From NCBI GenBank assembly GCA_000697335.1, contig JNEM01010058.1:1-13055 (forward strand): a stretch of 13,055 bases of DNA. The letters run 5' to 3'. This document shows, in pieces, positions 1-9,146 of the stretch (position 1 is the stretch's first letter; every line of letters begins with the position of its first letter). Below the pieces are notes generated by a model. The model did no database searches, was not told where the DNA came from, and worked only from the letters and a program-made list of their open reading frames with translations. The position numbers and the translations under genes were made by a program. The stretch is from Conidiobolus incongruus B7586 (Eukaryota; Entomophthoromycota; Entomophthoromycetes; Entomophthorales; Conidiobolaceae).

Positions 1-33
1 TTACAATGTTAAAAATAGATAAATTAAAATGCA

Positions 34-417
34 TGGTTTTTATATAGGGCATTTTTTTTTATTTTGAAGCCTTTCTCTCATTATTAATTGTAATATAAAG
101 ATATAACATTATATGATAATTTGAATTTTATGATACATATTAAATTATGATTTTATTTTGAACTGAAATCCTTAAATTTACCTTATAATATTGAACTGAG
201 TTTTCAATTGGTAATAAATATAAAGTTTGATATAACATCCTGAATATTAGAGTATATTCTGACATAATTATTAAAAATAGTAATCAATTTCACCAAAAGT
301 ATCTATATTATAAGCATTTTGATTATAATTAGTTTAATAATATTTTATCATTATTTTTAAAATGGGCACTATTTTAATAATTTTTTCAATTATTAAAGTC
401 CGTTGGTTTTTATATAG
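34..417. repeat. 14-bp direct repeat 370 bp apart
   Basis: The 14-mer TGGTTTTTATATAG occurs at 34-47 and again, identically, at 404-417. A weaker relative (TGGTTTTATATA) lies near 5614. The spaced copies could be flanking duplications of a small insertion or just AT-rich coincidence. The DNA between them shows no terminal inverted repeats or coding sequence that would identify an element. Confidence 0.25.
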
Positions 418-762
418 AATGTTAATAAATAATAATTAACTTAAATAGCAAATAGCTTTAAAAAGTTTTTAAACAGAAATATTTAAATTAATATAAGGAT
501 CGAATTAAATTTGTTATCCCTAATTAAGGTAGACCAAAATTAAGTTATTAAATTCATTCTCAAGTTATAGTTATTAAATTCAGATTTAATAACAATATAT
601 GCATATTTCAAAATAATTTTATTTAATATTATATACCGTATAATATTTAAATAGCATCAAATTCAACTAAAATAAGTTTGAATTTTTCAAAATGTCTTGA
701 TATCAAATTTATATTGATCTAAAAATAATAAATTTGGTAATTTTCTGTATGAATAAAAAAAT

Positions 763-819
763 ATTTATTGATTTTAGGAACAGAAAAATATTCACTCTGT
801 TCCTATAAAATTAATAAAT
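763..819. repeat. Long imperfect hairpin (22 pairs)
   Basis: Arms 776-784 (AGGAACAGA) and 796-804 (TCTGTTCCT) pair perfectly around an 11-nt loop at 785-795. Beyond a 2-nt bulge (805-806) the pairing resumes between 763-775 and 807-819, with one G-T position, giving 22 pairs in 57 nt. The core contains G and C in both arms, so it is not a simple AT-run artefact. It is not followed by a clear T-run, so I do not call it a terminator. It could be a small foldback element, a structured RNA or a regulatory cruciform. No coding gene lies near it. Confidence 0.55.
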
Positions 820-1017
820 TTGATTTTAAATTTTCAAACTATACTTGGAATCCTTTTTCACCTTTGCATAATTTAAAAAATAAAAACACAATTAAATACT
901 GATAAATCGAATTTTAAATAAATTGAATGAAATATAAATAATGCTTTTAGAGAGCTATATATTAATAAATATCAATTGGTATTTTCAAGTTAATTTTGAT
1001 AACTTAAATAAATGTAG

Positions 1018-1340
1018 TGTCATGAGTCAGGTGACTCCTCCCTTACTAATTATACTTACATCAACCTAATATAAAAGTCATTCCTTCCTCACATATTAGC
1101 TACTTCTCTATCTTTTAATTGGCTGATAATATAAGCCACCGGAGAGCCTCATAAATGTCCTTGCCTAACTCATTCTATATATAACCCGAAATTAAAGTTA
1201 TCCTTGACATGATGAGCTCGATCTGGATCCTCTCAGCTATCTGATTACATCAATAAATTCCTTCTCTCCTTAACAGTTGCCTGGAATTCTTCAGAACTCT
1301 TTCACTTATTTAAACTAATCCGAACAGGGTATTCCCAACT
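1018..1340. pseudogene. C-rich island, probable decayed gene or element
   Basis: Base composition changes abruptly: in 1021-1320 I count 75 C against 33 G on the plus strand (36% GC), compared with about 20% GC around it. No frame on either strand is open for long, so it is not an intact gene. Short minus-strand stretches read like protein, for example a charged segment around 1095-1121 (QLKDREVAN). This recalls, only weakly, the region before integrase in Ty1/copia polyproteins, which is not enough to name a family. The likeliest explanation is an old fragment of a gene or mobile element in advanced decay. A non-coding RNA gene is possible. Confidence 0.4.
1024..1037. promoter_or_regulatory. 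GAGTCA-GG-TGACTC palindrome (Gcn4/AP-1-like)
   Basis: A perfect 6-bp inverted repeat, GAGTCA at 1024-1029 and TGACTC at 1032-1037, separated by GG. The left arm with its preceding T forms TGAGTCA, the classical Gcn4/AP-1 bZIP core. It sits at the left edge of the C-rich island and not in front of any gene I can see, so function is only a possibility. Confidence 0.25.
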
Positions 1341-1587
1341 AATATTAGTATTATAAAATAAATCCCTTAGATTTGAATCAAATCAATTTTGTATTAATTA
1401 TATTTATTAAATATTTATCAAATATAGAATAATATATATTGTAATAAAATTTATCCAAACTAAATTAATCAATCATCCATTACTGTGTCCCTTTTCGATT
1501 TTCAAACTGTGAAAATTATATAAAATTATTGTGTTAAAATTAATTGAAAGTTAACAAAATATAACAGGATTATCATTTATAGTTTAA

Positions 1588-1614
1588 AATAATAATAATA
1601 ATAATAATAATAAT
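1588..1614. repeat. (AAT)9 microsatellite
   Basis: Nine uninterrupted AAT units. It is not within or next to any recognised gene. Confidence 0.9.
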
Positions 1615-3513
1615 AGAAGTTTATTATCAAATATTTAAGCAAAGAGTCAGAGTTGGTTAGTGCTATGTTTGATTAAAAAATTGACTTCAATTCCCAATAA
1701 CAATTTAATGGTGTCACCATAATTGGCTCTCCATTTAAATATACTTGCTTTTGATTATATTTTCTATAATGCATAAAACTATAATTTATATTATACAAAA
1801 CAATTTTAATAAAAATTTCTTGCAACAATACTGTGAAATATAATACTGTATTCTGAATTAATAAACATATCACTCCTCTGACTTTAACAATTGCCAATTT
1901 ATATCGTTTTTACAAGCTTTTGATAATTAAATATATTATAATTTTATCAAATTATCTCCTATTATAATTACAATGGTATTATATTTTAGGTTTATCTCAG
2001 TTAATAGGTAAACTGGATATAGAAATTGTTAAAAAATATGTAGAATTAAATGAAAAGCTTATTAGAACATTCAAACGAATTTGGAGTAGATACATTATGA
2101 AACTCAGACTATATTCTCTGTTTTTACATCAAATACTAAGTATATAAAAAAATTTTTTTTTATTCTACAATAGTAAATTCGAATTATTTTGAAAATTTTC
2201 ATATATCTTTATACCTTATCTCAAAATGTTTACAAAATAAGTACTAGTTATTAATATAATATATTCGAGGTGAATTTTGACAATATAAATTAATTTTGAA
2301 TTTATTTTCAAGTAAGAAACATAACCTTCAAAAGTTCCTATATATCACATAAATGTACTAAAACACTATCCATGAATTTACAATATAAATATTAATATAT
2401 ATTGTAATAGACAATTGATAAAATAATATAATGTTAATAAAATCGTTGAAACTTATAATGAAATTTGCTTATAATCACTATATTAAAATTTTATATAATT
2501 TGATTACTCTTTTTTTCGAAATGACATCAAATTCCAATATGTATTTATGTAATTTAATGCTTATAAATAGTCATTAAACTTGTGATTAATCCCAATTCCA
2601 TTGATTAAATTTGTAGGTGAGTGATAATATAACTTACTCAGATTTTGAATAAATTATTTGATTTGTATGTGAAATTATATATATAATTCTGTAATAATTT
2701 GTAGCTATTTTGACAAGTTTTTCAAAAAAAAATACTTAACTGATATAGTCCATAATTATTATATACACACAAAAAATTATTATGGTTATATTCAATAATG
2801 AATTTTATTCGAATACTCTGATTAAATTTCGGTTCTGAAAATTTGTAAATATATCCCTCTAAAAACCGAGTTAATGAAAGTTACCTTGATTTATATGTGT
2901 TAATTAGATTGGCATGTATGGAATTATTGAAAGTACTATTAAATGCAATTAATATGACTAATTCTTTAAAATTATAATTAATAATATTTTTATATAATAA
3001 ATCACCGTTGAATTAAGATAGAAATAATCAAAAAATACTTTTAATAAATCTTTTGATCATGATTATATTTTTAATTAATTCCGAGGTTATTATAACTTAT
3101 TCAAAACATAACACTGCTTATTGAAATAAGATCAAAAATTATAATATGAAATAATATAATTATAATATTATAATCATTTATTATAGTTATATTCATGGAT
3201 TGTGGCATTTACTCAAAAGTTTGTCAATACTATAATAAAATGATTATATAAATGAAATATTCCATTAATGCCGTATTTATAAGATTTATATTCACGATGC
3301 ATATGTTATAATATAATCTTAAAATTCCTACAAAAATATATAAATAAATATAATGACCTATCAAAAGCTCGAATTATGGTTTAGCATATTCATAAAATTC
3401 TTTTAAATGATTTTGTCATTTGAGAATATAAAAATCAATTTATGAGTTAGTTAATCGATGATGAAATTATATGTGAAATCATTTATAAATAAATATTTAG
3501 AAAGTATTAATAG

Positions 3514-3526
3514 TATATATATATAT
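3514..3526. repeat. Short (TA)n run past the gene's 3' end
   Basis: About six and a half TA units, lying 32 bp or more beyond the stop codon of the minus-strand gene. In fungi, TA-rich stretches can act as polyadenylation efficiency elements, but in DNA this AT-rich it may be incidental. Confidence 0.6.
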
Positions 3527-3529
3527 TGG

Positions 3530-3535
3530 TTTATT
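3530..3535 (-). terminator. Possible AATAAA polyadenylation signal
   Basis: On the minus strand AATAAA begins 24 nt after the TAA stop of the F-box/LRR gene and is followed by a TA-rich run. Position and order fit a 3' end signal. The hexamer is common by chance in DNA of this composition, so only its placement supports it. Confidence 0.4.
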
Positions 3536-3558
3536 TGTTAATACTATAAAGGGCAAAC

Positions 3559-4986
3559 TTAATGAATCTTATGAAGGATTACAGATTGTAAAAAAGTAGT
3601 TTCGTGGTATTCAGCCCAGTACCCGTCAAATTTTTCAAGGTATTCTTCAAACCTTTCAAATGTAGGCTTTTCTTCCAGGTTTTCAGACCAATCAGTAAAT
3701 TTTATAGTTTCTAAATTAGGAAATAAATTCGCGTATTGAGGAAGAAACCCAATAAAATTGATGCGCTGAAAAGTTAGCTTTTTCAATGTAGCAGAGCATG
3801 AAAATTCTTCCTCGAATAAATTGAGAAAAAATACACCAGAGGTTTTAAGTACGACTACACTACGTGGTTTAAGGATTTTAACCAAGGATAACTCCTCTAA
3901 TATTGCGCAATAATTACGGATAGGCTCGATTACACTTGCGCCCAAAAATCCAGATCCAGCAGATAATTTTTTTAGATTCGGCATATTCGATAATAAATTA
4001 TTAAGTGTTTCGCAGTATCCAATATTATGATGGAAAGTAAAGCAAGTCAAATACTTGAACGTATTTGACAAAATGGGGATAGGTGCCAAAGGAATGCGGT
4101 AAGCGTCTATTGGGTTAATAAGCTTGAGGCTTCTGAGGCTATAATTGGATTGGATCGAGTTGATTATCTCTTGGTCCAGTTTTTCGCATTCCAATTCAAA
4201 GTGTTTCAACTCTTTTCTTCTACCTATGACCTCAGAAATTATAAAACTCGTATTGATATAGGGGAGTCGCACACTTATTTTTTCGGCTTGAATGGAGGTT
4301 CCATAGAGCAAGAAGACCGATTCTAAGCTTTCAGCCTCCTTGATTTCAAACTTGGAGAAGTGTTGATGAGAAAACGAGTCGATGAAATGGATTGGATTCC
4401 TTAATAAACTTATACAATCTAAATTGACTACTTCCAAAGAAAGGGGAAGGTCAATGCGTTGGATTGGTGGAGTAGCATCTGGGTCACGAAAAATTTTAGA
4501 GTTTTTTAGCGTTAACTTTTTTAATTGACCCAATCCAGAGATTGGTTTCAAAAACTCTGTTTCTGAGATATTTAAATCTGACAGAGTTAAATATTTAATG
4601 TTGGGGAAGCTTGTGCATATTTCTGTAAGAAGCTGAGGGGATAGTTCATAATGGAAGCTTAAAGAGACAATGTTCGAACGGTAAAGCTGTGAGCGCTGGA
4701 TGAATTCGTTGATACTCTCAAAGTATTTCGCTCGTAAATTTTTGTATTCTGAAATCCCATTCAAATCAAATTGCATGAATTGAAATAACTTAGTGTCGGA
4801 GTAACGCTTGGCTTCGCTGTTGACGAGACGTAGGTTTTTCAACACTTTTGGAGAACAATATTTAACTACATGTCGTAGGCTCCATAAAAAAATAGACGGG
4901 TCGTAATTAGGAAATAGATCATTTGGTTGCGATTCGTCTTGACTATAATCGAGCTCATCTTGGCTGTATTCAGTATCGGAATCCAT
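3559..4986 (-). CDS. F-box-like leucine-rich-repeat protein
   Basis: I recognise the type but not a named gene. An acidic N-terminus (residues 1-23) contains YSQDE twice (7-11 and 14-18). Residues about 24-74 resemble an F-box: LF-P start, a hydrophobic helix (IFLWSLRHVV), then S-P-x-x-L-x-x-L-R-L-V and a closing LFQFMQFDL. From about 101 to 430 there are irregular leucine-rich repeats, for example FPNIKYLTL, LGQLKKLTL, NYSLRSLKL, MPNLKKLSA, AILEELSL, ATLKKLTF and FPNLETIKF. An acidic/aromatic tail (431-475) follows. F-box proteins of this kind typically bind Skp1 and present substrates held by the LRR curve to an SCF ubiquitin ligase; that role is inferred from family. No signal peptide or membrane segment is seen. 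The start is supported by an in-frame TAA two codons upstream (4990-4992) and G at -3 and +4. The frame is a single exon and complete. Confidence 0.9.
   Translation of the reverse strand: MDSDTEYSQDELDYSQDESQPNDLFPNYDPSIFLWSLRHVVKYCSPKVLKNLRLVNSEAKRYSDTKLFQFMQFDLNGISEYKNLRAKYFESINEFIQRSQLYRSNIVSLSFHYELSPQLLTEICTSFPNIKYLTLSDLNISETEFLKPISGLGQLKKLTLKNSKIFRDPDATPPIQRIDLPLSLEVVNLDCISLLRNPIHFIDSFSHQHFSKFEIKEAESLESVFLLYGTSIQAEKISVRLPYINTSFIISEVIGRRKELKHFELECEKLDQEIINSIQSNYSLRSLKLINPIDAYRIPLAPIPILSNTFKYLTCFTFHHNIGYCETLNNLLSNMPNLKKLSAGSGFLGASVIEPIRNYCAILEELSLVKILKPRSVVVLKTSGVFFLNLFEEEFSCSATLKKLTFQRINFIGFLPQYANLFPNLETIKFTDWSENLEEKPTFERFEEYLEKFDGYWAEYHETTFLQSVILHKIH
4933..4968 (-). repeat. Duplicated YSQDE motif in the F-box protein N-terminus
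   Basis: Residues 7-18 hold YSQDE twice with a two-residue spacer, followed by a third SQ (residues 19-20). The codons of the two copies differ at third positions (TAC/TAT, AGC/AGT, GAT/GAC, GAG/GAA), while the amino acids are identical. This suggests either an old duplication kept by selection or convergence. Three SQ dipeptides within about 13 residues form a small SQ cluster of the kind recognised by ATM/ATR-type kinases, with acidic neighbours. Confidence 0.6.
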
Positions 4987-5026
4987 GTCTTATTTAATAG
5001 TAAAAACTTAGTAATTTTTGAATAAC

Positions 5027-5044
5027 AGTATACCTAGTTATACT
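5027..5044. promoter_or_regulatory. Inverted repeat AGTATA-N6-TATACT upstream of the F-box gene
   Basis: Perfect 6-bp arms (5027-5032, 5039-5044) separated by CCTAGT, 40-58 bp before the start codon. It could be a protein-binding site or a 5' UTR hairpin. The short AT-rich arms make chance plausible. Confidence 0.25.
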
Positions 5045-5060
5045 CAATCTTTTTTCTTTG

Positions 5061-5089
5061 AAACCTTTTGAACTGTTCTCAAAAGTTTT
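5061..5089. promoter_or_regulatory. Second upstream hairpin, CTTTTGA-N7-TCAAAAG
   Basis: Arms 5065-5071 and 5079-5085 pair perfectly around a 7-nt loop. After one mismatch, three more pairs (61-63 with 87-89) extend the stem to ten pairs. It lies 75-103 bp upstream of the start codon. The loop region contains GAAC-T-GTTC, itself a 9-bp palindrome. It may be part of the promoter or leader; no TATA box can be singled out in such AT-rich sequence. Confidence 0.35.
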
Positions 5090-5269
5090 AAAATTTAAAA
5101 AAATAACAAGTTTTTCTAATATATTTTGCATGTTTATTTATAACGATAAATTTGATAACAATTTATTTATTTACTTTTACCTAAAAATATTAAATTAACT
5201 ATATTAAGGATATTAACTATAATTATTAAAGAAATGTGAATGAACTTATATTAGGAAAGTTATTTGATA

Positions 5270-5341
<72 letters not shown>

Positions 5342-6229
5342 GTGATATCTTTCTTAACTATTTTCAATTATTATTTTGAACTATAATTTTCATAATTAAT
5401 ATTTTCAAATAACTGAATAAAATTATTTAATCTCAAAACTTATTAGAATTGTTTCTACATTTAGCAATGCTTCTGATGACTATTTATTGCCATTGACCTA
5501 AATCACCAAAATGTGAAAGATTCAATAAAATACACATATTAAATAAGTATTTATAAAAATAGATAAATTTTAAATATGGTTTAGACAATTGAAAATTTAA
5601 TTATTAAATTGTAATGGTTTTATATAACTAATAATTCACATCTTATAGTTAAAAATCTTAATGGCTTGATAGCTCTTTTTTATATAAAATAAATTATTGA
5701 TAGAAACTTAAATATGAGATAGATCATATTATTAATAATATTTGATTATCTCTATTTCATAATATTTCAAAAATTCATTATTAGATAGACTATCCAGTTT
5801 TTTCTTATTTAATTCAGTTGAGGTATTATAATGAGTCAATTATTTTGATCTTTTTATTTATTTTAAAAATATTAAGAAAATAATTCATAATAAGGTTTAT
5901 TTATCATAACTCTAAACACTATTGAGTATAATATAGAATAATACTAGAATTTTAATCAAAGTTTAATTCAACCAATATATAATATATAATATTTAAATAT
6001 TAATGTTTAATTATATATTATAATTTAATATAGTCAGAAAAATGAATTTATTTATTATATAGATCGCTCTATATAAAATGATGGTTTAGTAACTAGTTTG
6101 TTATTTTATTATTTATTATAATATTATTAAATCGATATTGTGTAGGTATTAAAATATGAAAAATATAGTTAACTTATATAGTTTAAATGAGGAACATGGA
6201 TAAATTGTTGTATTTATTACACAAAAATT
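5090..6229. other. AT-rich non-coding stretch upstream of the F-box gene
   Basis: This holds the large ATT microsatellite and an AT-only palindrome at 5987-6002 (TAATATTTAAATATTA). I see no coding frame or RNA gene. It should contain the F-box gene's promoter in its first few hundred bases. Confidence 0.65.
5271..5338. repeat. (ATT)~23 microsatellite
   Basis: About 68 bp of uninterrupted ATT units (AAT on the gene strand), beginning 285 bp upstream of the F-box/LRR start codon. It is by far the longest simple repeat in the window. Perfect periodicity suggests it is young or actively changing in length. A/T-rich tracts of this size can exclude nucleosomes, so an effect on the gene's promoter is possible but not shown. 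Confidence 0.97.
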
Positions 6230-6435
6230 CTAGCATTAAAATCGATTGAATATCTTTAGGTTATGGTTCTACCGACTACTAGTTGGATGTTGTTAATAGG
6301 AAAGAAAGCAGGTTTCTTGTGGTTCGTTTGGTAGTGTGTGTTAAGGTGCTTTATTAAGGTTTGTTAATGGTTTAATAGGCTTCACAGAAGACTAGAGGTG
6401 ATAATAAAAATGTATTCCGACAATGATTCTTTTAT

Positions 6436-6462
6436 ACACTATTCGTCGGTCGTAAATAGTGT
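6436..6462. repeat. Hairpin ACACTATT-N11-AATAGTGT
   Basis: Perfect 8-bp arms around an 11-nt loop containing CGTCGGTCG, an unusually GC-rich loop for this DNA. It lies inside the G-rich island. Confidence 0.45.
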
Positions 6463-6572
6463 GAAGAAGTGTATTAGGTCTTCAGAAAAATGAAAACTTG
6501 AAGTGATGTGATGGGTATTCCGAAGTTATATCTCTATAAGGTAATAGATGGCGAGATGAAGTTGGTCAGGCG

Positions 6573-6591
6573 GATTACCATCTAGGTAATC
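6573..6591. repeat. Hairpin GATTACC-ATCTA-GGTAATC
   Basis: Perfect 7-bp arms around a 5-nt loop at the right end of the G-rich island. It lies 110 bp downstream of the 6436-6462 hairpin, and the two together would fit a folded transcript. No T-run follows closely. Confidence 0.45.
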
Positions 6592-8177
6592 ACAAGGTTA
6601 TTGCATCAATTATGTTGAATCTAAATTTTTTAATAAAATCTTAATTAAAACATTTTTATATTAACAACTAAACTAAATAGTTTAAGTTTAAATTTAAATT
6701 ATATTTCTGCCCTTTCATTACTCTTCATTAAATGTGAATAAGTTGCATAGTTAATATTAAATTTATATTAGAAAATATCTTTCAAATTACCAAACATTCC
6801 ACTTTAATTTAATAGTAAAAGATAATTCCTAGATTGAGTTTTTAAGATAGAGTTGGTTGATTAATTTATATCATAATATTATTAATCAAGTAGTGAGATA
6901 AGTACTGGTAGATATTTAACCATCTACAATTAAATAAGCTAATAACTTGTTTCCAAAAAGATATATATATAACTTAGAAAAGCATTTAATATGTAGCAAA
7001 CGTGTTTTCGGAATATATAGTATTAAACAATATCTTAATAGCGATCCCAAGGTTTCATATTTCGTATTAAAATAAAGATTAAGAATATAATTATGTAGGA
7101 GTCAGTAACTATTAAACATTATTAACTTTTATCACTTATCTCACTATCAATTCAATAATACCAATATTGAAAATATTATTAATATAAACAATTGAATAGA
7201 CTAATCCTTAACTAGGTAATCCCAAAATGCTCAAAATAGATAAAATATTTTCAAAATAAATTAATTATATACTTTTGAAATTATCAATCTAATATATTAT
7301 TTTATAATATCAGTTTTTACAAATATATTACCAAAATTTACAAAAAGAAATCAAAGTAAATTTTTGCATTATTTGATAAATTTGTTTAACTGAATTTGAT
7401 TAAAATTCAATCACATAACACCACAATTTCTTCGGAGTATTTGATTATAAGATTTTCAGTAAGTGAAATCCTGTTTGAAACCATTCAATTATTTGCTAGT
7501 TATGTATTGGTTCATATTTGACAAATGATCTGCTTTTCAATCTAATTTTGAATAACATAAATTATTGCCAATAAATTATGATAACTGATTGTTGAATATT
7601 CAGGAATATGTTTTTGCATAAATATATTGTATTTCGACTATAATTATTAAATTGGTTAAAGAACTTTAATTGCCTGGTATTTAGAATTAATATATCGAGT
7701 TTAAAAAATATGGTGAAGTGGATAATGTGAAAACTTAAGGATAGCATTAATTCTTATTCGTTCTATAAATTTTACCCGAAACATTATATTATCATTACTT
7801 TATAAATTGATAAATATTAATTAATTAAATATTAATGTAATATTAAAAAATTATGTATTTAATATTATTGAACTTCTCCAGTCTGACTAAAAAAATATAT
7901 CGACCTATTATCTAAGTTGCTGATTTCAAATATTATTTATTATATAATAATTTTGACTAAAATATACTATTAATTTATATTTTATGTATTTTTGATTATA
8001 TAATGATAGAACATTCATGATATCCAATACAAATATTCAATATTTTTTGTTCTATTCAAAAATAAATATTATATACACTATCAGAAAATATTTTAATCAA
8101 TGATAAATTTTTATTATCTAATCCAACATCAGATGGATTTAATTCCTAGAGGTGAATCATATGAGGGGTTATTTTAA

Positions 8178-8193
8178 ATATATATATATATAT
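8178..8193. repeat. (AT)8 run
   Basis: Eight AT units within AT-rich DNA. No gene is near. Confidence 0.8.
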
Positions 8194-9133
8194 TAATGAT
8201 GAAATTATAACTCCATAATAATACTTTTCAGTAGCCTAATGGAAATATTGTATAATTAATGTATTTAGTTTTTGTATGGTAATCATGAGTTATTTGAAAA
8301 ATATCTTTATTGACTATTAATAACCAAATATAAGCTAATAAGTTTCATGCAATCAAAAGAATGTTTTATTTGGCCGCAATTTCAAATATATTAATAGAAA
8401 TACCCGAGAGTTTGAATTTAATACAATTCATAAAATTATACTAAGTGATAAATATCTTACGTAAAATTAACGATTGTGAAAGGTTATATTTATCATATTT
8501 AAAATATATGGCTTGGTCAAATATATGCAAAAGCTCAAAATTATTAACACTATTATCCTTGATAGAATTCATCATATTAATTATTTTCAAAGGTTGATAT
8601 TGAATGCACTAGAATCCCTAGATCAAATTTATAATTTTCAGTTTTAGAAATTTTAAAGTTTCAAAATTCAATTATGAATTGAATGAATATATATTAAAAA
8701 ATTTACTCAAATTGATTAATATGATCTTTAAAATATTTTGCCTAATTGTTAATCGAATTAAATAAAATGAGTTAGTCTCTATATTATGCATCCACCTTTA
8801 AATTATTTTTTGCAAAATATCAATTTGCACAGTATACATGAAACAGGTTAATAAATCAGCTGTTTAGTCTAATTATGTCATTTGGAATAATTTATTACGT
8901 AGCCTAAACTAATTACTCATTAGTACTGCCAAATCATTGGTACTTTATTACCGTATATTTTAAAATCATATCAGCTAAATGTATTAAAATAGCATTGCTT
9001 TTGATTCTTAGATGACTAATTTATATTTATAATATTGAGAAATATAAAACTTTTAACAATATTTTATTGAATAATAAATTGATATTCGAATAAGTACATT
9101 ATTACTTTGTGATTTTAAATTACACTAAATTTT

Positions 9134-9146
9134 AAGGGGGAGAGAA
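9134..9146 (+). other. Purine-rich tract AAGGGGGAGAGAA
   Basis: A 13-base pure-purine run with five consecutive G, the longest G run that caught my eye in the window. It is followed four bases later by TGTATCG. It resembles the polypurine tract plus TG start of a 3' LTR in Ty1/copia-type elements. No coding remnant lies upstream and no matching LTR end was found, so it may be unrelated. A similar tract, AAGGAGAGAGAA, occurs at 9763-9774. Confidence 0.25.

Larger units (their letters stand above)
1..1017. other. AT-rich non-coding stretch
   Basis: No open frame of useful length occurs on either strand and A/T homopolymers dominate. The only structured items I see are a 14-bp direct repeat and a long hairpin, listed separately. 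Nothing here resembles a protein gene or a structural RNA. Confidence 0.7.
1341..3529. other. AT-rich non-coding stretch downstream of the F-box gene
   Basis: Apart from an (AAT)9 repeat and a (TA)n run just beyond the gene's 3' end, I see no gene, RNA or element. A 74-codon minus-strand frame at 1673-1897 encodes a low-complexity I/L/V/Y/K-rich peptide and has the same base composition as the surrounding desert, so it is not annotated. Confidence 0.65.
6241..6600. pseudogene. G-rich island, probable decayed gene or element
   Basis: Composition shifts sharply: 90 G against 39 C on the plus strand in these 360 bases (36% GC), embedded in about 20% GC. No frame on either strand stays open beyond roughly 30 codons and I recognise no domain. 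The strand asymmetry is the reverse of that in the island at 1018-1340. If both are remains of the same kind of sequence they lie in opposite orientation, but I found no shared segment by eye. It also contains two clean hairpins. The choice is between a decayed gene or mobile element and a non-coding RNA gene. Confidence 0.4.

Noticed and set aside
1018-1340. Idea that the islands are genes read with reassigned stop codons
   Set aside because: The intact F-box/LRR gene ends at TAA and contains none of the three stop codons in frame, so the standard code is sufficient. The islands are better explained as decayed sequence.
1673-1897. 74-codon minus-strand open frame
   Set aside because: Hydrophobic low-complexity peptide, base composition identical to the desert, no motif, no supporting context. 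Frames of this length are expected by chance in 13 kb.
5271-5338. CRISPR-like or regularly spaced repeat
   Set aside because: It is a plain trinucleotide microsatellite without spacers. No direct-repeat/spacer pattern occurs elsewhere in the window.
6582-7221. CTAGGTAATC repeated at 6582-6591 and 7212-7221
   Set aside because: A 10-mer that does not extend; chance is a sufficient explanation.
7562-7747. 61-codon minus-strand open frame
   Set aside because: I/N/F/L-rich peptide dictated by AT-rich DNA. No domain or conserved-looking segment.
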